Below, one piece after another: positions 34,305 through 42,634 of a DNA stretch of 64,000 nt. The notes under the pieces are model-generated. The model saw nothing but the letters and a program-made list of their open reading frames with translations. It did not search any database and was not told the DNA's origin. The position numbers were made by a program, and so were the translations under genes. The DNA comes from Streptomyces sp. Y2F8-2 (GTDB lineage Bacteria > Actinomycetota > Actinomycetes > Streptomycetales > Streptomycetaceae), in contig NZ_BNGS01000007.1 in NCBI RefSeq assembly GCF_014905555.1, positions 372,001-436,000 of the forward strand, written 5' to 3'. How positions within the stretch are numbered: the stretch's first letter is position 1; each line of letters starts with the position of its first letter.

Positions 34305-35695
34305 TTCATGTCGAACCGCTTGCCGTCGACCTGGGCGCTGATCGCGCGGCCCAGGGTGTTCACCACCAGCACGGCCTTGTCGGTGGCGAGGACGCGGACG
34401 TTCGGGACGTCGTCCGGGGCCACCGTCACCGTCCGGTACGCGGTGCCGGGCGGGAACTCCTTGGAGAAGCGGGACACCAGGCCGTACATCGGCAGGGCCC
34501 GGCCGCCCTCGGCGGTGTCGGTCGGCGTCCACAGACAGCCCGGGCAGTCGGTGCCCTTCTCATCCTCCGGGTTCCAGTAGAAGCCCGAGGACGCGCCGCC
34601 TTTGATCAGGGCGATCATCCCGGCGGCCTGGACGGCGACGCGGCGGTCCTCGCTCCAGCCCCTGCGCTCGTCATTGCCGTCGGCGGGCTCGACGTAGTAC
34701 TCGGCCCACCACAGCGGCAGGCCGCGGGTCTGCCGGCGCACCCACGCGCCGACGGCGGTGAACTTGTCGGTCGCGGCGAACTCGTTCGGAAGCAGCTCGT
34801 CGTCGTTGGTGTAGCTGGAGCCGTCCACGACGACGAAGTCGGCGCCCGCCTTGTGCGTGTTCCAGTAGGTGAAGGCGTCGACGATCCGCTGGTCCATGGC
34901 GCCCCAGGGGCCGCGCAGGGCGGTGGAGGCGTTCTCCTTCTGCCGCGGGTCGACGCTGTCCATGACGAGGTACGGGCCGCCCACCATGATCTTGGGGTCG
35001 ACCTGCTTGAGCGCCTTGTGGACCAGGTTGTACAGCTCGGTGTAGCCCTCGTAGTCCCAGCGGGCCTTGGAGTCGTTCCAGAAGCCCTTGAACTCGTTCC
35101 AGACGATGAAGTGGCGCACGTCCGGATAGCGCCTGGCGACGGTCGCGGCGAGGGCGGCGTAGTCCTTGAAGTGCTCGGGCCTCGGAGCGGTCTCGAGGGC
35201 GGTCTGGCTCCAGTCGGTGTTGTCCGCGCCCGCCTTGCCGCCCTTCATCCAGTCCGGGGCGCAGCACAGGGTGACGACCGGGGTGCCGCCGGTCTTGCGG
35301 ACGAAGTCGATACGGCGGTCCATCGCCGCGAAGTCGTAACGGCCCTCGACCGGTTCCGGGTTGTCGGCGCCCCACCCCATGATGGCCTGGTTCTGCGGCA
35401 GCCCGGCCCCGGACAGCAGCCCCTCGACGCGCTCGGTGGCGGCACCGCTGCCCTGGTCGGCGCTGTACTGGGTGTGGGTGAAGCCCCAGCCGACGTCAGG
35501 TTTCGTCACCTGGGGCGGGGTGGCGGGGGTGCCGTGCACCTTGTCGCCGTCGCGTGTCGTGCCTCTGGTGCTCGCGCCGTTCCCGGTCAGTGTGCTGATC
35601 AAGGTGATCACCAGGGCCAGAGCGGCCGCGGCCACGCCGAGCAGTGCGGTGAGTCGCCACCGCCGTTCCCCCGAATTCCACCCATGACGTCCCAT
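34274..35695 (-). CDS. Membrane-anchored glycoside hydrolase, GH39-like (clan GH-A)
   Basis: 473 residues. An N-terminal uncleaved TM anchor (about 15-38) precedes a TIM-barrel-like domain. FIVWNEFKGFW (acid/base Glu in the WNE motif, about 195-205) and PLWWAEYYVE (nucleophile Glu, about 330) are the retaining clan-A signatures. A C-terminal beta domain follows (about 410-470). It probably trims the polymer made by the facing operon at the cell surface. ATG 35695 is the start of the TM anchor; longer frames are out of context. Its 3' end forms half of the hairpin at 34254-34304. Confidence 0.82.
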   Translation of the reverse strand: MGRHGWNSGERRWRLTALLGVAAAALALVITLISTLTGNGASTRGTTRDGDKVHGTPATPPQVTKPDVGWGFTHTQYSADQGSGAATERVEGLLSGAGLPQNQAIMGWGADNPEPVEGRYDFAAMDRRIDFVRKTGGTPVVTLCCAPDWMKGGKAGADNTDWSQTALETAPRPEHFKDYAALAATVARRYPDVRHFIVWNEFKGFWNDSKARWDYEGYTELYNLVHKALKQVDPKIMVGGPYLVMDSVDPRQKENASTALRGPWGAMDQRIVDAFTYWNTHKAGADFVVVDGSSYTNDDELLPNEFAATDKFTAVGAWVRRQTRGLPLWWAEYYVEPADGNDERRGWSEDRRVAVQAAGMIALIKGGASSGFYWNPEDEKGTDCPGCLWTPTDTAEGGRALPMYGLVSRFSKEFPPGTAYRTVTVAPDDVPNVRVLATDKAVLVVNTLGRAISAQVDGKRFDMKAYEVKWLTR

Positions 35696-35872
35696 CAGGG
35701 GCCACACTAACGGCGCTCCTTGGGCCGCGGACAGATTGCGGCGTGCGACAGCCAGGTAACGGCACGTACCGGAAGGGGCCGATCCGGTGGGTATACACCA
35801 GGCAAAAGCGACACATGCGGCGCACCACGGAAAGCGGATGCAGCAGGCGGCCCCGTGACGGATCATGGCGGC

Positions 35873-36967
35873 ATGCCTGCGAACCCATACGACGCTCTGC
35901 CGGTCCGGCTCAACGTCGACGACAGCGACTCCCCCTCCGACGTCGTCGACGCGCTGTTCCTCGGCCGCTTCGCGACGGGCGAGCAGCCCTACTCCCACGC
36001 CGCGAACATCGACCGGGTACGGTCCGGGGCCACACTCCTGCCGCCGGGCGCCCGGGTGCTGCGGGTCGCCCGCGACGACGACCGCAGCGCGACGCTCGCC
36101 GAGGGCGACGGCTGGACGCTGCTGGTGTCCCGCTGGAACCGCGGCGCGGACGTCACGGTGACCGCGACCAGCGCCGAGCTGGCGGAGAAGGTGCTGGGCG
36201 AGGCCACGGACGGCGCGGCCGACGAGCCGGAGCCGCAGCCGGAGAACGTGACGATGGGGTTCTGGTACGTCTCGCCGCGGCGCGGCCCGCACCGTACGAC
36301 ACGGCAGATCTCGGCGGGCACCTGGGAGGAGGTGCGCCCGAACTACACGGCGCCGGTGGCGGACGCCATGGACCGGCTGATGAAGACGACCCCTCAGGAC
36401 ATCGCGGGCCGTCTGCTGCTGCTCCACGGCCCGCCGGGCACGGGCAAGACCTCGGCGCTGCGGACGCTGGCCCGCTCGTGGCGGGACTGGTGCCAGGTGG
36501 ACTGCGTCCTGGACCCGGAGCGGCTCTTCAGCGACGTCGGCTATCTGATGGACATCGCGATCGGCGAGGAGGACACGGCGGGCAAGGGCCGCTGGCGGCT
36601 GCTCCTGCTGGAGGACTGCGACGAACTGATCCGCGGTGAGGCGAAGCACACGGCGGGCCAGGCCCTGTCGCGCCTGCTGAACCTGACGGACGGACTGCTG
36701 GGACAGGGCCGCAACGTGCTGGTGGGCGTGACGACGAACGAGGACCTGGAGCGCCTGCACCCGGCCGTCGTCCGGCCCGGCCGCTGCCTGGCCCGTATCG
36801 AGGTCGGCCCGCTCACCCGCACGGAGGCGGTGAGCTGGCTGGGCCGCGAGGAGGGCGTGGGCCGCGAGGGGGCGACGCTGGCGGAGCTGTACGCGCTGCG
36901 GCGGGGCACGTCCCCGGCGTCGGTGCCGGACCAGCGGGCGGTGGCGGGCGCGGGGCTGTACCTGTAG
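35873..36967 (+). CDS. DUF5925 AAA-type ATPase
   Basis: 364 residues. The N-terminal DUF5925 domain (about 5-130) begins NPYDALPVRLNVDDSDSPSDVVDALFLGRFATG. An AAA domain follows (Walker A GPPGTGKTSALR about 186-197, Walker B LLLLEDCDEL about 245, sensor GVTTNEDLERL, arginine-finger region RPGRCLARIE). The function is unknown; such AAA proteins remodel partner proteins or complexes. ATG 35873 is chosen because conserved family sequence starts there; an in-frame GTG lies at 35855. It is divergent from the glycosidase. Confidence 0.88.
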   Translation: MPANPYDALPVRLNVDDSDSPSDVVDALFLGRFATGEQPYSHAANIDRVRSGATLLPPGARVLRVARDDDRSATLAEGDGWTLLVSRWNRGADVTVTATSAELAEKVLGEATDGAADEPEPQPENVTMGFWYVSPRRGPHRTTRQISAGTWEEVRPNYTAPVADAMDRLMKTTPQDIAGRLLLLHGPPGTGKTSALRTLARSWRDWCQVDCVLDPERLFSDVGYLMDIAIGEEDTAGKGRWRLLLLEDCDELIRGEAKHTAGQALSRLLNLTDGLLGQGRNVLVGVTTNEDLERLHPAVVRPGRCLARIEVGPLTRTEAVSWLGREEGVGREGATLAELYALRRGTSPASVPDQRAVAGAGLYL

Positions 36968-37049
36968 GGGCGCGACCCCCACAGCGGGCACCACCCCTGG
37001 AGCGGGCCACGACCGGCGCCTCGACGGCCACCGGTGCTTTGATGGACTT

Positions 37050-37838
37050 ATGACCCTGTTCGTCGGCACGTCGGGGTGGCAGTACCGGGACTGGCGGGAC
37101 GTCCTCTACCCGGCGGACGTCCCCATGCGGCTGTGGCTGGAGGAGTACGCGACGCGGTTCGCCACGGTCGAGATCAACAACGCGTTCTACCGGCTGCCGA
37201 CGCGGGAGACGTTCGAGGCCTGGCGGCAACGGGTGCCGGCGGACTTCGTGGTGGCGGTGAAGGCGAGCCGCTATCTGACGCACATCAAGCGGCTCAAGGA
37301 GCCCGAGGAGCCGGTGCACCGTCTGATGAGCCACGCGGCCGGACTCGGCGACCGCCTGGGCCCGGTCCTGCTCCAGCTCCCGCCCACCCTGCGCGCCGAT
37401 CCGGCACTCCTGGACGACTGCCTCGCCTGTTTCCCGCCCGGCACCCGGGTCGCGGTCGAGCCACGCCACGACTCCTGGTGGACACCCGAGGTGCGCGCGG
37501 TGCTGGAGGCGCGGGGCGCCGCCCTGTGCTGGGCCGACGTGCTGTCCCGCCCGGTCACCCCGCTGTGGCGCACCACGGACTGGGGTTACATCCGCTTCCA
37601 CACGGGGCGGGCCCGCCCGTGGCCCCGCTACGGCCGCCGGTCCCTGACGACGTGGGTCCAGCGGATCGGGGCGGTGTGGCCGGACGAGGGGGACGTCTAC
37701 GCCTACTTCAACAACGACCCGCACGCGGCGGCGGTCCTGGACGCGACGGTGTTCGCTCGGTTGGCGACCACGGCGGGCATGCGGGTGACACGCACGCCTC
37801 GAAAGCTGCCCGCGCCCGCCACGGGTACGGCGACGTGA
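37050..37838 (+). CDS. DUF72 family protein (YecE-like)
   Basis: 262 residues. Motifs of the TIM-barrel-like DUF72 family are FVGTSGWQYRDWRDVLYP at the N-terminus, VEINNAFYRLPTRETFEAWR, FVVAVKASRYLTHIKRL and the C-terminal DVYAYFNNDPHAAAV. The function is unestablished; it is a cytoplasmic protein. It follows the DUF5925 gene by 82 bp. It converges on the GntR gene with a hairpin between. Confidence 0.92.
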   Translation: MTLFVGTSGWQYRDWRDVLYPADVPMRLWLEEYATRFATVEINNAFYRLPTRETFEAWRQRVPADFVVAVKASRYLTHIKRLKEPEEPVHRLMSHAAGLGDRLGPVLLQLPPTLRADPALLDDCLACFPPGTRVAVEPRHDSWWTPEVRAVLEARGAALCWADVLSRPVTPLWRTTDWGYIRFHTGRARPWPRYGRRSLTTWVQRIGAVWPDEGDVYAYFNNDPHAAAVLDATVFARLATTAGMRVTRTPRKLPAPATGTAT

Positions 37839-37942
37839 CCGTCTCCCGCCGCAGCGGTGCGTCCCCTCGTGCCTCCCCCCTTTCCGTCGCAACGGCGACC
37901 AGTCACGACGGCGGAGACCGGGACCCCCGCCGTCAAGGCAGT

Positions 37943-37966
37943 GGGGGAGGTGCCGAGCCCTCCCCC
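37943..37966. terminator. Bidirectional terminator-like hairpin
   Basis: GGGGGAGG (37943-37950) and CCTCCCCC (37959-37966) form a perfect 8-bp stem with an 8-nt loop in the 166-bp gap between the convergent DUF72 and GntR genes. Confidence 0.65.
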
Positions 37967-38004
37967 GCCAGCCGGGGGACCCGACAGGCAGCCGACCGCA
38001 CTGG

Positions 38005-38373
38005 TCAACCCCCGTAAGCCGCCCGCAGGGCGTCGCGCACGGCTGCCAACGCCGCGTCCTCGCCCAGCCCCAGCCGCCGCGCCCTTTCGGCGTAGGCGGA
38101 GGCGGCGGCCGCCGCCTCTCGCTCCGCGGCCGAGCCGGCGGCAGCCACGAACGTTCCGTTGCGCCCCCGCGTCTCGATCACCCCGTCCTCCTCCAGCGCC
38201 CGGTACGCCTTCGCCACCGTGTTCGCCGCGAGGCCGAGGGACTCGGCCAGCCCCCGGACGGTCGGCAGCCGGTACCCCACCGGCAGCACCCCCGCCCGGG
38301 CCTGCTCGGAGATCTGCGCCCGCACCTGTTCGTACGGCGGCGCGCTCCCATCGATGTGGATCTTCAAGGTCAC
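38005..38373 (-). CDS. Short GntR-family regulator (YtrA-like)
   Basis: 122 residues. A GntR winged helix (about 8-75: IHIDGSAPPYEQVRAQI, LPTVRGLAESLGLAANTVAKAYRALEEDGVIETRGRNGTFV) is followed by only about 45 helical residues, the YtrA architecture that usually controls ABC transporters. GTG 38373 starts the conserved region; a longer frame to 38412 is possible. No transporter gene is adjacent. Divergent from the tandem GNAT gene. Confidence 0.88.
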   Translation of the reverse strand: MTLKIHIDGSAPPYEQVRAQISEQARAGVLPVGYRLPTVRGLAESLGLAANTVAKAYRALEEDGVIETRGRNGTFVAAAGSAAEREAAAAASAYAERARRLGLGEDAALAAVRDALRAAYGG

Positions 38374-38444
38374 GGCCCGATTGTCCCGCACCCACCGGAA
38401 AATGAGAGGCACCCCCGCGCCCGGTCCGGATACCGTGCGCCCCC

Positions 38445-39374
38445 ATGACAGTGATCGTGCGCGACCTCCGTCCCGACGTACGAGCCGACGCCGAGGGCTT
38501 CGCCCGGGTCCGGCGCCTCGCCCTCCCCTTCATCCTGTTCACCCCGGAGTCCATCGCCTACGACGCCGCCCACATGCATCCCGACGCCCACTACCGCCCG
38601 CTCGTGGCCGAGGAGGACGGCGAGATCATCGGCACGGCCCAGGTTCACCTCGCCCATGAGAGCCGGGAGCCCGGCCAGGGCAACCTCAACGTCTACGTGC
38701 ATCCCGGACGCACCCGCCGCGGCGCCGGCTCGCTCCTCGTCCGCGCCGCCGAGGAGTACCTGGCCTCCGTGGGCGCCACCAGGCTCTTCGCCTGGGTCCT
38801 GGACGAGCCCGGCAACCGCGCCTTCGCGGAACGGCACGGCTACAGGAGCAGCCGCTCCGCGCACTTCCTCCGCCTGGATCTGGCGAACGGCACCCTGCCC
38901 CCGCTCCAGGACCCCCCGCCGGGCGTCGAGCTGCGCACCGGCGCGGACTTCGCGGACGACCCTCGCCCCCTGTTCGAACTGGACGCGGAGACGATGTCCG
39001 ACGAGCCGAGCGACATCGCATACGAGTTCACGGACTTCGAGGCCTGGCTCGAGGAGACCTGGCGCCACCCCCTCTTCAGCCCCGAGCTGACGTCGGTGGC
39101 GGTGGTCGACGGCCGCCCCGCCGCGTTCAGCGCGGCCCGCACCGACGGCGGCACCCGCTACGGCACCGTGATGACCGGCACGGCCCGCGCCTTCCGCGGC
39201 CGGGGCCTCGCCAAGCTCGCCAAGAACCACTCCCTGCACCGCGCCCGCGCCGCCGGGTACACGGAGGCGTTCACGGGCAACGACGTGGGCAACGGCCCGA
39301 TGATCGCGATCAACAAGTGGTTCGGCTACGAGATCTGCGGCACGGAGGTGCGCCATGTCCGCGAACTCGGCTGA
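38445..39374 (+). CDS. Tandem GNAT N-acetyltransferase
   Basis: 309 residues made of two GNAT folds. The first (about 1-150) has acetyl-CoA-binding VYVHPGRTRRGAGSLLV; the second (about 160-305) has GTARAFRGRGLAKLAKNHSL. The second domain ends in a typical NKWFGYEICGTEV segment. It transfers an acetyl group to an unknown amine. The last 20 bp overlap the DUF402 gene, so the two are probably co-translated. Confidence 0.9.
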   Translation: MTVIVRDLRPDVRADAEGFARVRRLALPFILFTPESIAYDAAHMHPDAHYRPLVAEEDGEIIGTAQVHLAHESREPGQGNLNVYVHPGRTRRGAGSLLVRAAEEYLASVGATRLFAWVLDEPGNRAFAERHGYRSSRSAHFLRLDLANGTLPPLQDPPPGVELRTGADFADDPRPLFELDAETMSDEPSDIAYEFTDFEAWLEETWRHPLFSPELTSVAVVDGRPAAFSAARTDGGTRYGTVMTGTARAFRGRGLAKLAKNHSLHRARAAGYTEAFTGNDVGNGPMIAINKWFGYEICGTEVRHVRELG

Positions 39375-39855
39375 GACGGCGGCTCCGGTGGACGTCGTCC
39401 TGGTCAAGGCGGGCCGTACGAAGATCCGTTACAAGGGAGAGCTCGTGGCCGACGACGGCAACCGGATCGCCGTACGCGCTCCCTGGGCGGGCGACGGCGT
39501 CCGCGACTTCGGCTTCGTACGGTTCGAGCCCGGTGACGTCTTCACCGAGTACTACTGGCGCGACCGGTGGTACGCGGTGAAGGAGGTCAGGGACGCGCAG
39601 GGCACGCTCAAGGGCTGGTACTGCGACATCACCCGCCCCGCCACGGTCTCGGGCTCCGAAGTCGTCGTGGAGGACCTCGACCTGGACCTGTGGCGCTCGG
39701 CGGACGGCACGGCCGTGCTGCGCCTGGACGAGGACGAGTTCGCGGCGAGCGGCCTGGCGAGCAGGGACCCGGAGGCCGCGGCGGCCGCCGTGAGCGCCCT
39801 GGACGAGCTCGAACTCCTGGCCGGGGAGGGAAACTTCGAGGCTCTGCTGCACTGA
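39355..39855 (+). CDS. DUF402 protein, probable nucleoside di/triphosphatase
   Basis: 166 residues. The DUF402 barrel core shows EYYWRDRWYAVKEVRD and the metal-site motif WYCDITRPA with DLDLDLW, as in the S. coelicolor DUF402 protein (Sc4828) reported to hydrolyse nucleoside diphosphates. It is predicted to hydrolyse NDP/NTP with a divalent metal in the cytoplasm. The start overlaps the upstream GNAT gene by 20 bp. A short duplication (CTGACCCGCAT at 39852 and 39866) covers its stop codon. Confidence 0.82.
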   Translation: MSANSAETAAPVDVVLVKAGRTKIRYKGELVADDGNRIAVRAPWAGDGVRDFGFVRFEPGDVFTEYYWRDRWYAVKEVRDAQGTLKGWYCDITRPATVSGSEVVVEDLDLDLWRSADGTAVLRLDEDEFAASGLASRDPEAAAAAVSALDELELLAGEGNFEALLH

Positions 39856-39894
39856 CCCGCATGCGCTGACCCGCATCGGGCCGCCCGCACCGAG

Positions 39895-39956
39895 CCGCCC
39901 GTCAGACGACCGCCACCACCGCATACCGCCCGTCAGACGACCGCCACCACCGCATA
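39895..39956. repeat. Exact 31-bp tandem duplication at the 3' end of the methyltransferase gene
   Basis: Copies at 39895-39925 and 39926-39956, starting CCGCCCGTCAGACGACC, are identical over 31 bp. Copy 2 contains the methyltransferase stop codon and last codons; copy 1 repeats them outside the gene. Because 31 is not a multiple of three, the copy is out of frame. Confidence 0.95.
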
Positions 39957-40595
39957 CCGCTCGTCGTCCACCTCCCTCCCCCACAGCCGGGCGTCGTCCG
40001 ACAGCCGCTCGAGACGTACGTCCCGGGCGAGAGGCGCGAGGAGAGCGGTCAGGCGGTCGGCGGGTATGCCGACCGGGCTCACCGTCCCCCACACGCCCTC
40101 CACCAGTACCAGGCGGCCTGCCGGGCGCAGCAGTCCCCGCCAGTGGCGCAGTACGCGGCCGGGGTCGGGCAGGGTCCACAGCACATGGCGGACGAGGACG
40201 GCGTCGAAGAGCTGTTCGCCGACCGGCGGCGTCGCCGCGTCGCCGACGAGGAACACCGCGTCGCGGCCGGCGAGCTTGGCGCGGGCACGCGCGACCATGG
40301 CCGGCGACAGGTCGACCCCTGTCACGCGGTGCCCCTGCTCGGCGGCGAGCAGTGCCAGGCTGCCGGTGCCGCAGCCGAGGTCCAGGACGTCGCCGGCCCG
40401 CCGCGGCAGCCACGTACCCAGCCGGGCGGCCCACGCCTCGCGCACGGCGGGGTCGCGCAGTCCGTGGTCCGGTTCGGCGTCGAAGGTGGCGGCCTCGGCG
40501 TCCCAGTCCACGCCGGGTCCGGTGCCCGCGGAGGTTTGGGCTCCGCTGTTCCTGGCCATGTTCCTGGTCATGTCCGTGTTGATGTCCCGGTTCAT
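39933..40595 (-). CDS. Class I SAM-dependent methyltransferase
   Basis: 220 residues. SAM-binding motif I is VLDLGCGTGSLALLAAEQGHRVTGVDLS (about 70-97), with motif II VLVRHVLWTLPDP and motif III GRLVLVEG. It belongs to the Methyltransf_11/25 group; the substrate is unknown. The N-terminal 20 residues are low-complexity (repeats of Met-Thr-Arg-Asn), and ATG 40559 is an alternative start. The 3' end lies in a 31-bp duplication. Confidence 0.88.
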   Translation of the reverse strand: MNRDINTDMTRNMARNSGAQTSAGTGPGVDWDAEAATFDAEPDHGLRDPAVREAWAARLGTWLPRRAGDVLDLGCGTGSLALLAAEQGHRVTGVDLSPAMVARARAKLAGRDAVFLVGDAATPPVGEQLFDAVLVRHVLWTLPDPGRVLRHWRGLLRPAGRLVLVEGVWGTVSPVGIPADRLTALLAPLARDVRLERLSDDARLWGREVDDERYAVVAVV

Positions 40596-40604
40596 GACGC
40601 CAGG

Positions 40605-40645
40605 GTGACAGCCGCCACTGACAGTCGAATCGTGACAGCCGCCAC
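40605..40645. repeat. Direct repeats in the divergent promoter region
   Basis: GTGACAGCCGCCAC occurs at 40605-40618 and 40632-40645, 27 bp apart, with a third TGACAG between them. They lie just upstream of the methyltransferase and could be activator or repressor sites. Confidence 0.5.
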
Positions 40646-40685
40646 AGACATACCTCGACCGATGAGGAACCCTCGCCGAAAGGGT

Positions 40686-40715
40686 CTACCTCCGCGCGAA
40701 CGCGGAACCCGGTAG
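40686..40715 (+). promoter_or_regulatory. Leader hairpin just upstream of the small ORF ribosome site
   Basis: CTACC...GGTAG encloses a perfect inner stem CCGCG-CGAA-CGCGG. The hairpin ends 5 nt before AGGAGG (40721-40726) of the 44-residue ORF, so folding could affect translation. Confidence 0.4.
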
Positions 40716-40731
40716 GCACAAGGAGGCAGCC

Positions 40732-40866
40732 ATGCGCCGAGTGACCGTGCACAAGCCCCTGAAGAGGACCGACTCCCGCCGGACGCGCGAGGAAGCCGAC
40801 GAGCGCCCCACGGAGCGCCCGGAGGTCCGCAAGGACATCGCCCGCGTCTGGTGGCCGGACGGCTGA
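40732..40866 (+). CDS. 44-residue highly charged small protein
   Basis: ATG 40732 has an ideal AGGAGG five nt upstream. The frame runs to TGA 40864-40866 with codon use like neighbouring genes. The product is Arg/Glu/Lys-rich (MRRVTVHKPLKRTDSRRTRE start) and ends in IARVWWPDG. There is no signal or TM segment. It lies between divergent genes and is too short to be found by most gene callers. Unknown function; may bind nucleic acid or protein given its charge. Confidence 0.65.
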   Translation: MRRVTVHKPLKRTDSRRTREEADERPTERPEVRKDIARVWWPDG

Positions 40867-40936
40867 CCCGGGGCGCCTCCGACCATCACGCACCGCGGCC
40901 GGGCATCCGTTCTGCCCGACCAGAGGCTGATGCCCC

Positions 40937-41410
40937 TCAGTCCAGCCGCTTGCGGTAGTGGACGCGGTCGTACGGCCCGTCGACACGGCGCTCCACGACC
41001 TCGTATCCGTACTTCGGGTAGATCGTCTGGTTCTCCCACATCAGCGCGTTCGTATAGAGCCTGACCTCGGGCAGGCCGAGCGCACGCGCGTGTGCGTCCA
41101 CGAAGGCGAGCAACCGGCGCCCCACGCCCCGGCCCTGGGCGCCGGGGTGCACGGCGATGCTGTCGAGGAAGAGATGGTCCTCGAACGCCTCCACCACCAC
41201 AAGGCCGTTCACGGGCTGTCCCGTCACGAACACCCGCCCCGCGGCCACGTCGTCCGCGTGGTCCGCCTCCATGGGCTTGGGCACCACTCCGATGCGCGCG
41301 ATGTAGTGGTGGTACGCGGCCTCCGTCACGGCCCGTACGGCCGGTACGTCGGCGGTGAGGGCCGGCCTGATCCCCTCGGTCGTACCGGCGTCTTCCATGG
41401 CATCTGTCAT
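40937..41410 (-). CDS. GNAT-family N-acetyltransferase
   Basis: 157 residues, a single GNAT domain. The acetyl-CoA motif is IAVHPGAQGRGVGRRLLAFVDAHAR (about 90-115), with NQTIYPKYGYEVVERR near the C-terminus. Start ATG 41410; an in-frame ATG follows at 41398. Substrate unknown. It faces away from the small ORF and converges with no gene directly. Confidence 0.9.
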   Translation of the reverse strand: MTDAMEDAGTTEGIRPALTADVPAVRAVTEAAYHHYIARIGVVPKPMEADHADDVAAGRVFVTGQPVNGLVVVEAFEDHLFLDSIAVHPGAQGRGVGRRLLAFVDAHARALGLPEVRLYTNALMWENQTIYPKYGYEVVERRVDGPYDRVHYRKRLD

Positions 41411-41544
41411 GGGCCGAACGGTACTTACCTGATCGCTGGCTCAGCACCCCCTTAACGGGACCATAAGGATCTCCACCACCCGCCCCGAACAGGCGGTTTC
41501 ACGGCTTCCTGCGGCTAGCTTGCTGTTCGCCCCTCACTCCGGGA

Positions 41545-41571
41545 CCTGTCCGGCGGCTCAGGCCGGACAGG
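41545..41571 (-). terminator. Terminator after the secreted lipase gene
   Basis: CCTGTCCGGC (41545-41554) and GCCGGACAGG (41562-41571) form a perfect 10-bp stem with a 7-nt loop, 13 bp past the lipase stop. Confidence 0.8.
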
Positions 41572-41584
41572 CCCCGGCGGCGCT

Positions 41585-42442
41585 TCAGCTGAACACCGAC
41601 GCGCAGGTGGTGGCGGTGGCGTGGGCCGGGTCGAGGGCGTTGGCCGCCTCGTGGAAGGCGATCCGGTCGGACAGCCCGATCATCACGTGCTCCGAGAGGT
41701 CCACCCCGCACAGGTCCTGCAACAGCACGTTGTGGACGTCGGATCCGCTCAGGAACTGGGAGCGGTACGGCGTGACCACCTCGTCGTACTTGGTGGCGAT
41801 GACCGTGTAATGGACGCCGGCCACGGTGTCGCCTCCCGCGTTGAGCTTGGTGAGGAAGGCGGACCCGGCGACCTGGTCGGCGAGCCCGGGCGTGGCCGCG
41901 GAGAGAAGGTCCTGGGCGCCGGGGAAGTACGGCAGCAGGTTGGTGAGTCCGTCCAGGGTGGTGCCGTGGTTGTCGGGCGCGATGCCGACGAGGGTGTTCA
42001 CCTTGGCGGCGCCGCCGAGGAACTTGAGGTAGTAGCGGGGCATCATGCCGCCCTGGGAGTGGCCGACGACGTCGACCTTGGCGGCGCCGGTCGCGGCGAG
42101 CACCTTGTCGACGAAGACGGACAGTTGCTGCGCGGACTGGTCGATGGGTCCGAGGCCGTGGAAGAGCGGGACGCCTGAGAGTTGGCCGTAGTCGAGGGAG
42201 AAGACGCAGTAGCCGCGGTCCTCCAGGTAGGGGGCGAAGGCCAGCCAGTTGTCGACCGAGTTCGCGAAGGTCCCGTGGACGAGGACGACCGGGCGGGGGT
42301 GGGCGGCGGACGGCTTGCAGGAGTAGTCGTTCCAGCCGGTGCTGGGGGCGGCGGCCTCGGCGGTGGCGGCGGGGACGAAGGCGACCGCGGCGGTCAGTGC
42401 CAGCGCGGCAAGCGGTCTGATCAGGCGTTTCCAGGGCAGCAT
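41585..42442 (-). CDS. Secreted lipase/esterase (alpha/beta hydrolase)
   Basis: 285 residues. Signal peptide about 1-31. The alpha/beta hydrolase oxyanion motif VLVHGTFAN, the nucleophile elbow GHSQGG (Ser about 138) and later acid/His region (KYDEVVTPY, DLSEHVMIGL) fit class 2 Streptomyces lipases; Cys pairs in the N- and C-terminal parts suggest disulfides. It cleaves triacylglycerols or esters outside the cell. From memory S. coelicolor carries a secreted lipase (SCO1735) near dnaE2, consistent with the order here. A CRP-like palindrome lies upstream. Confidence 0.9.
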   Translation of the reverse strand: MLPWKRLIRPLAALALTAAVAFVPAATAEAAAPSTGWNDYSCKPSAAHPRPVVLVHGTFANSVDNWLAFAPYLEDRGYCVFSLDYGQLSGVPLFHGLGPIDQSAQQLSVFVDKVLAATGAAKVDVVGHSQGGMMPRYYLKFLGGAAKVNTLVGIAPDNHGTTLDGLTNLLPYFPGAQDLLSAATPGLADQVAGSAFLTKLNAGGDTVAGVHYTVIATKYDEVVTPYRSQFLSGSDVHNVLLQDLCGVDLSEHVMIGLSDRIAFHEAANALDPAHATATTCASVFS

Positions 42443-42489
42443 CGGGTGATCTCCTTGCGGCTCAGGGGAGAAGCGATGACCTTGCGCCC

Positions 42490-42505
42490 TGTGATCCGGA
42501 TCACG
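42490..42505. promoter_or_regulatory. CRP-type palindrome upstream of the secreted lipase
   Basis: GTGATCC-GGATCAC (42491-42504) is a perfect 14-bp palindrome. On the lipase strand it matches TGTGA-N6-TCAC, close to the Crp/GlxR consensus. It sits 49-62 bp upstream of the lipase ATG, overlapping or just past the promoter. Confidence 0.5.
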
Positions 42506-42634
42506 GGATGCTGTTCACTCGTCAAGTTACGAACGAGTAGGTGACAAGTGAAGTTACGCGTCAGTAAAAACTTCCAGTGACAACTGACCGCGGCGGCGAT
42601 TCCTGGTAATGCCCTGAACGTATGCGGCGACTCG

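Noticed and set aside
34274..37069. 931-residue minus frame extending the glycosidase upstream
   Set aside because: The conserved protein starts at the TM anchor (35695); the extension overlaps the AAA ATPase gene and is compositionally non-coding.
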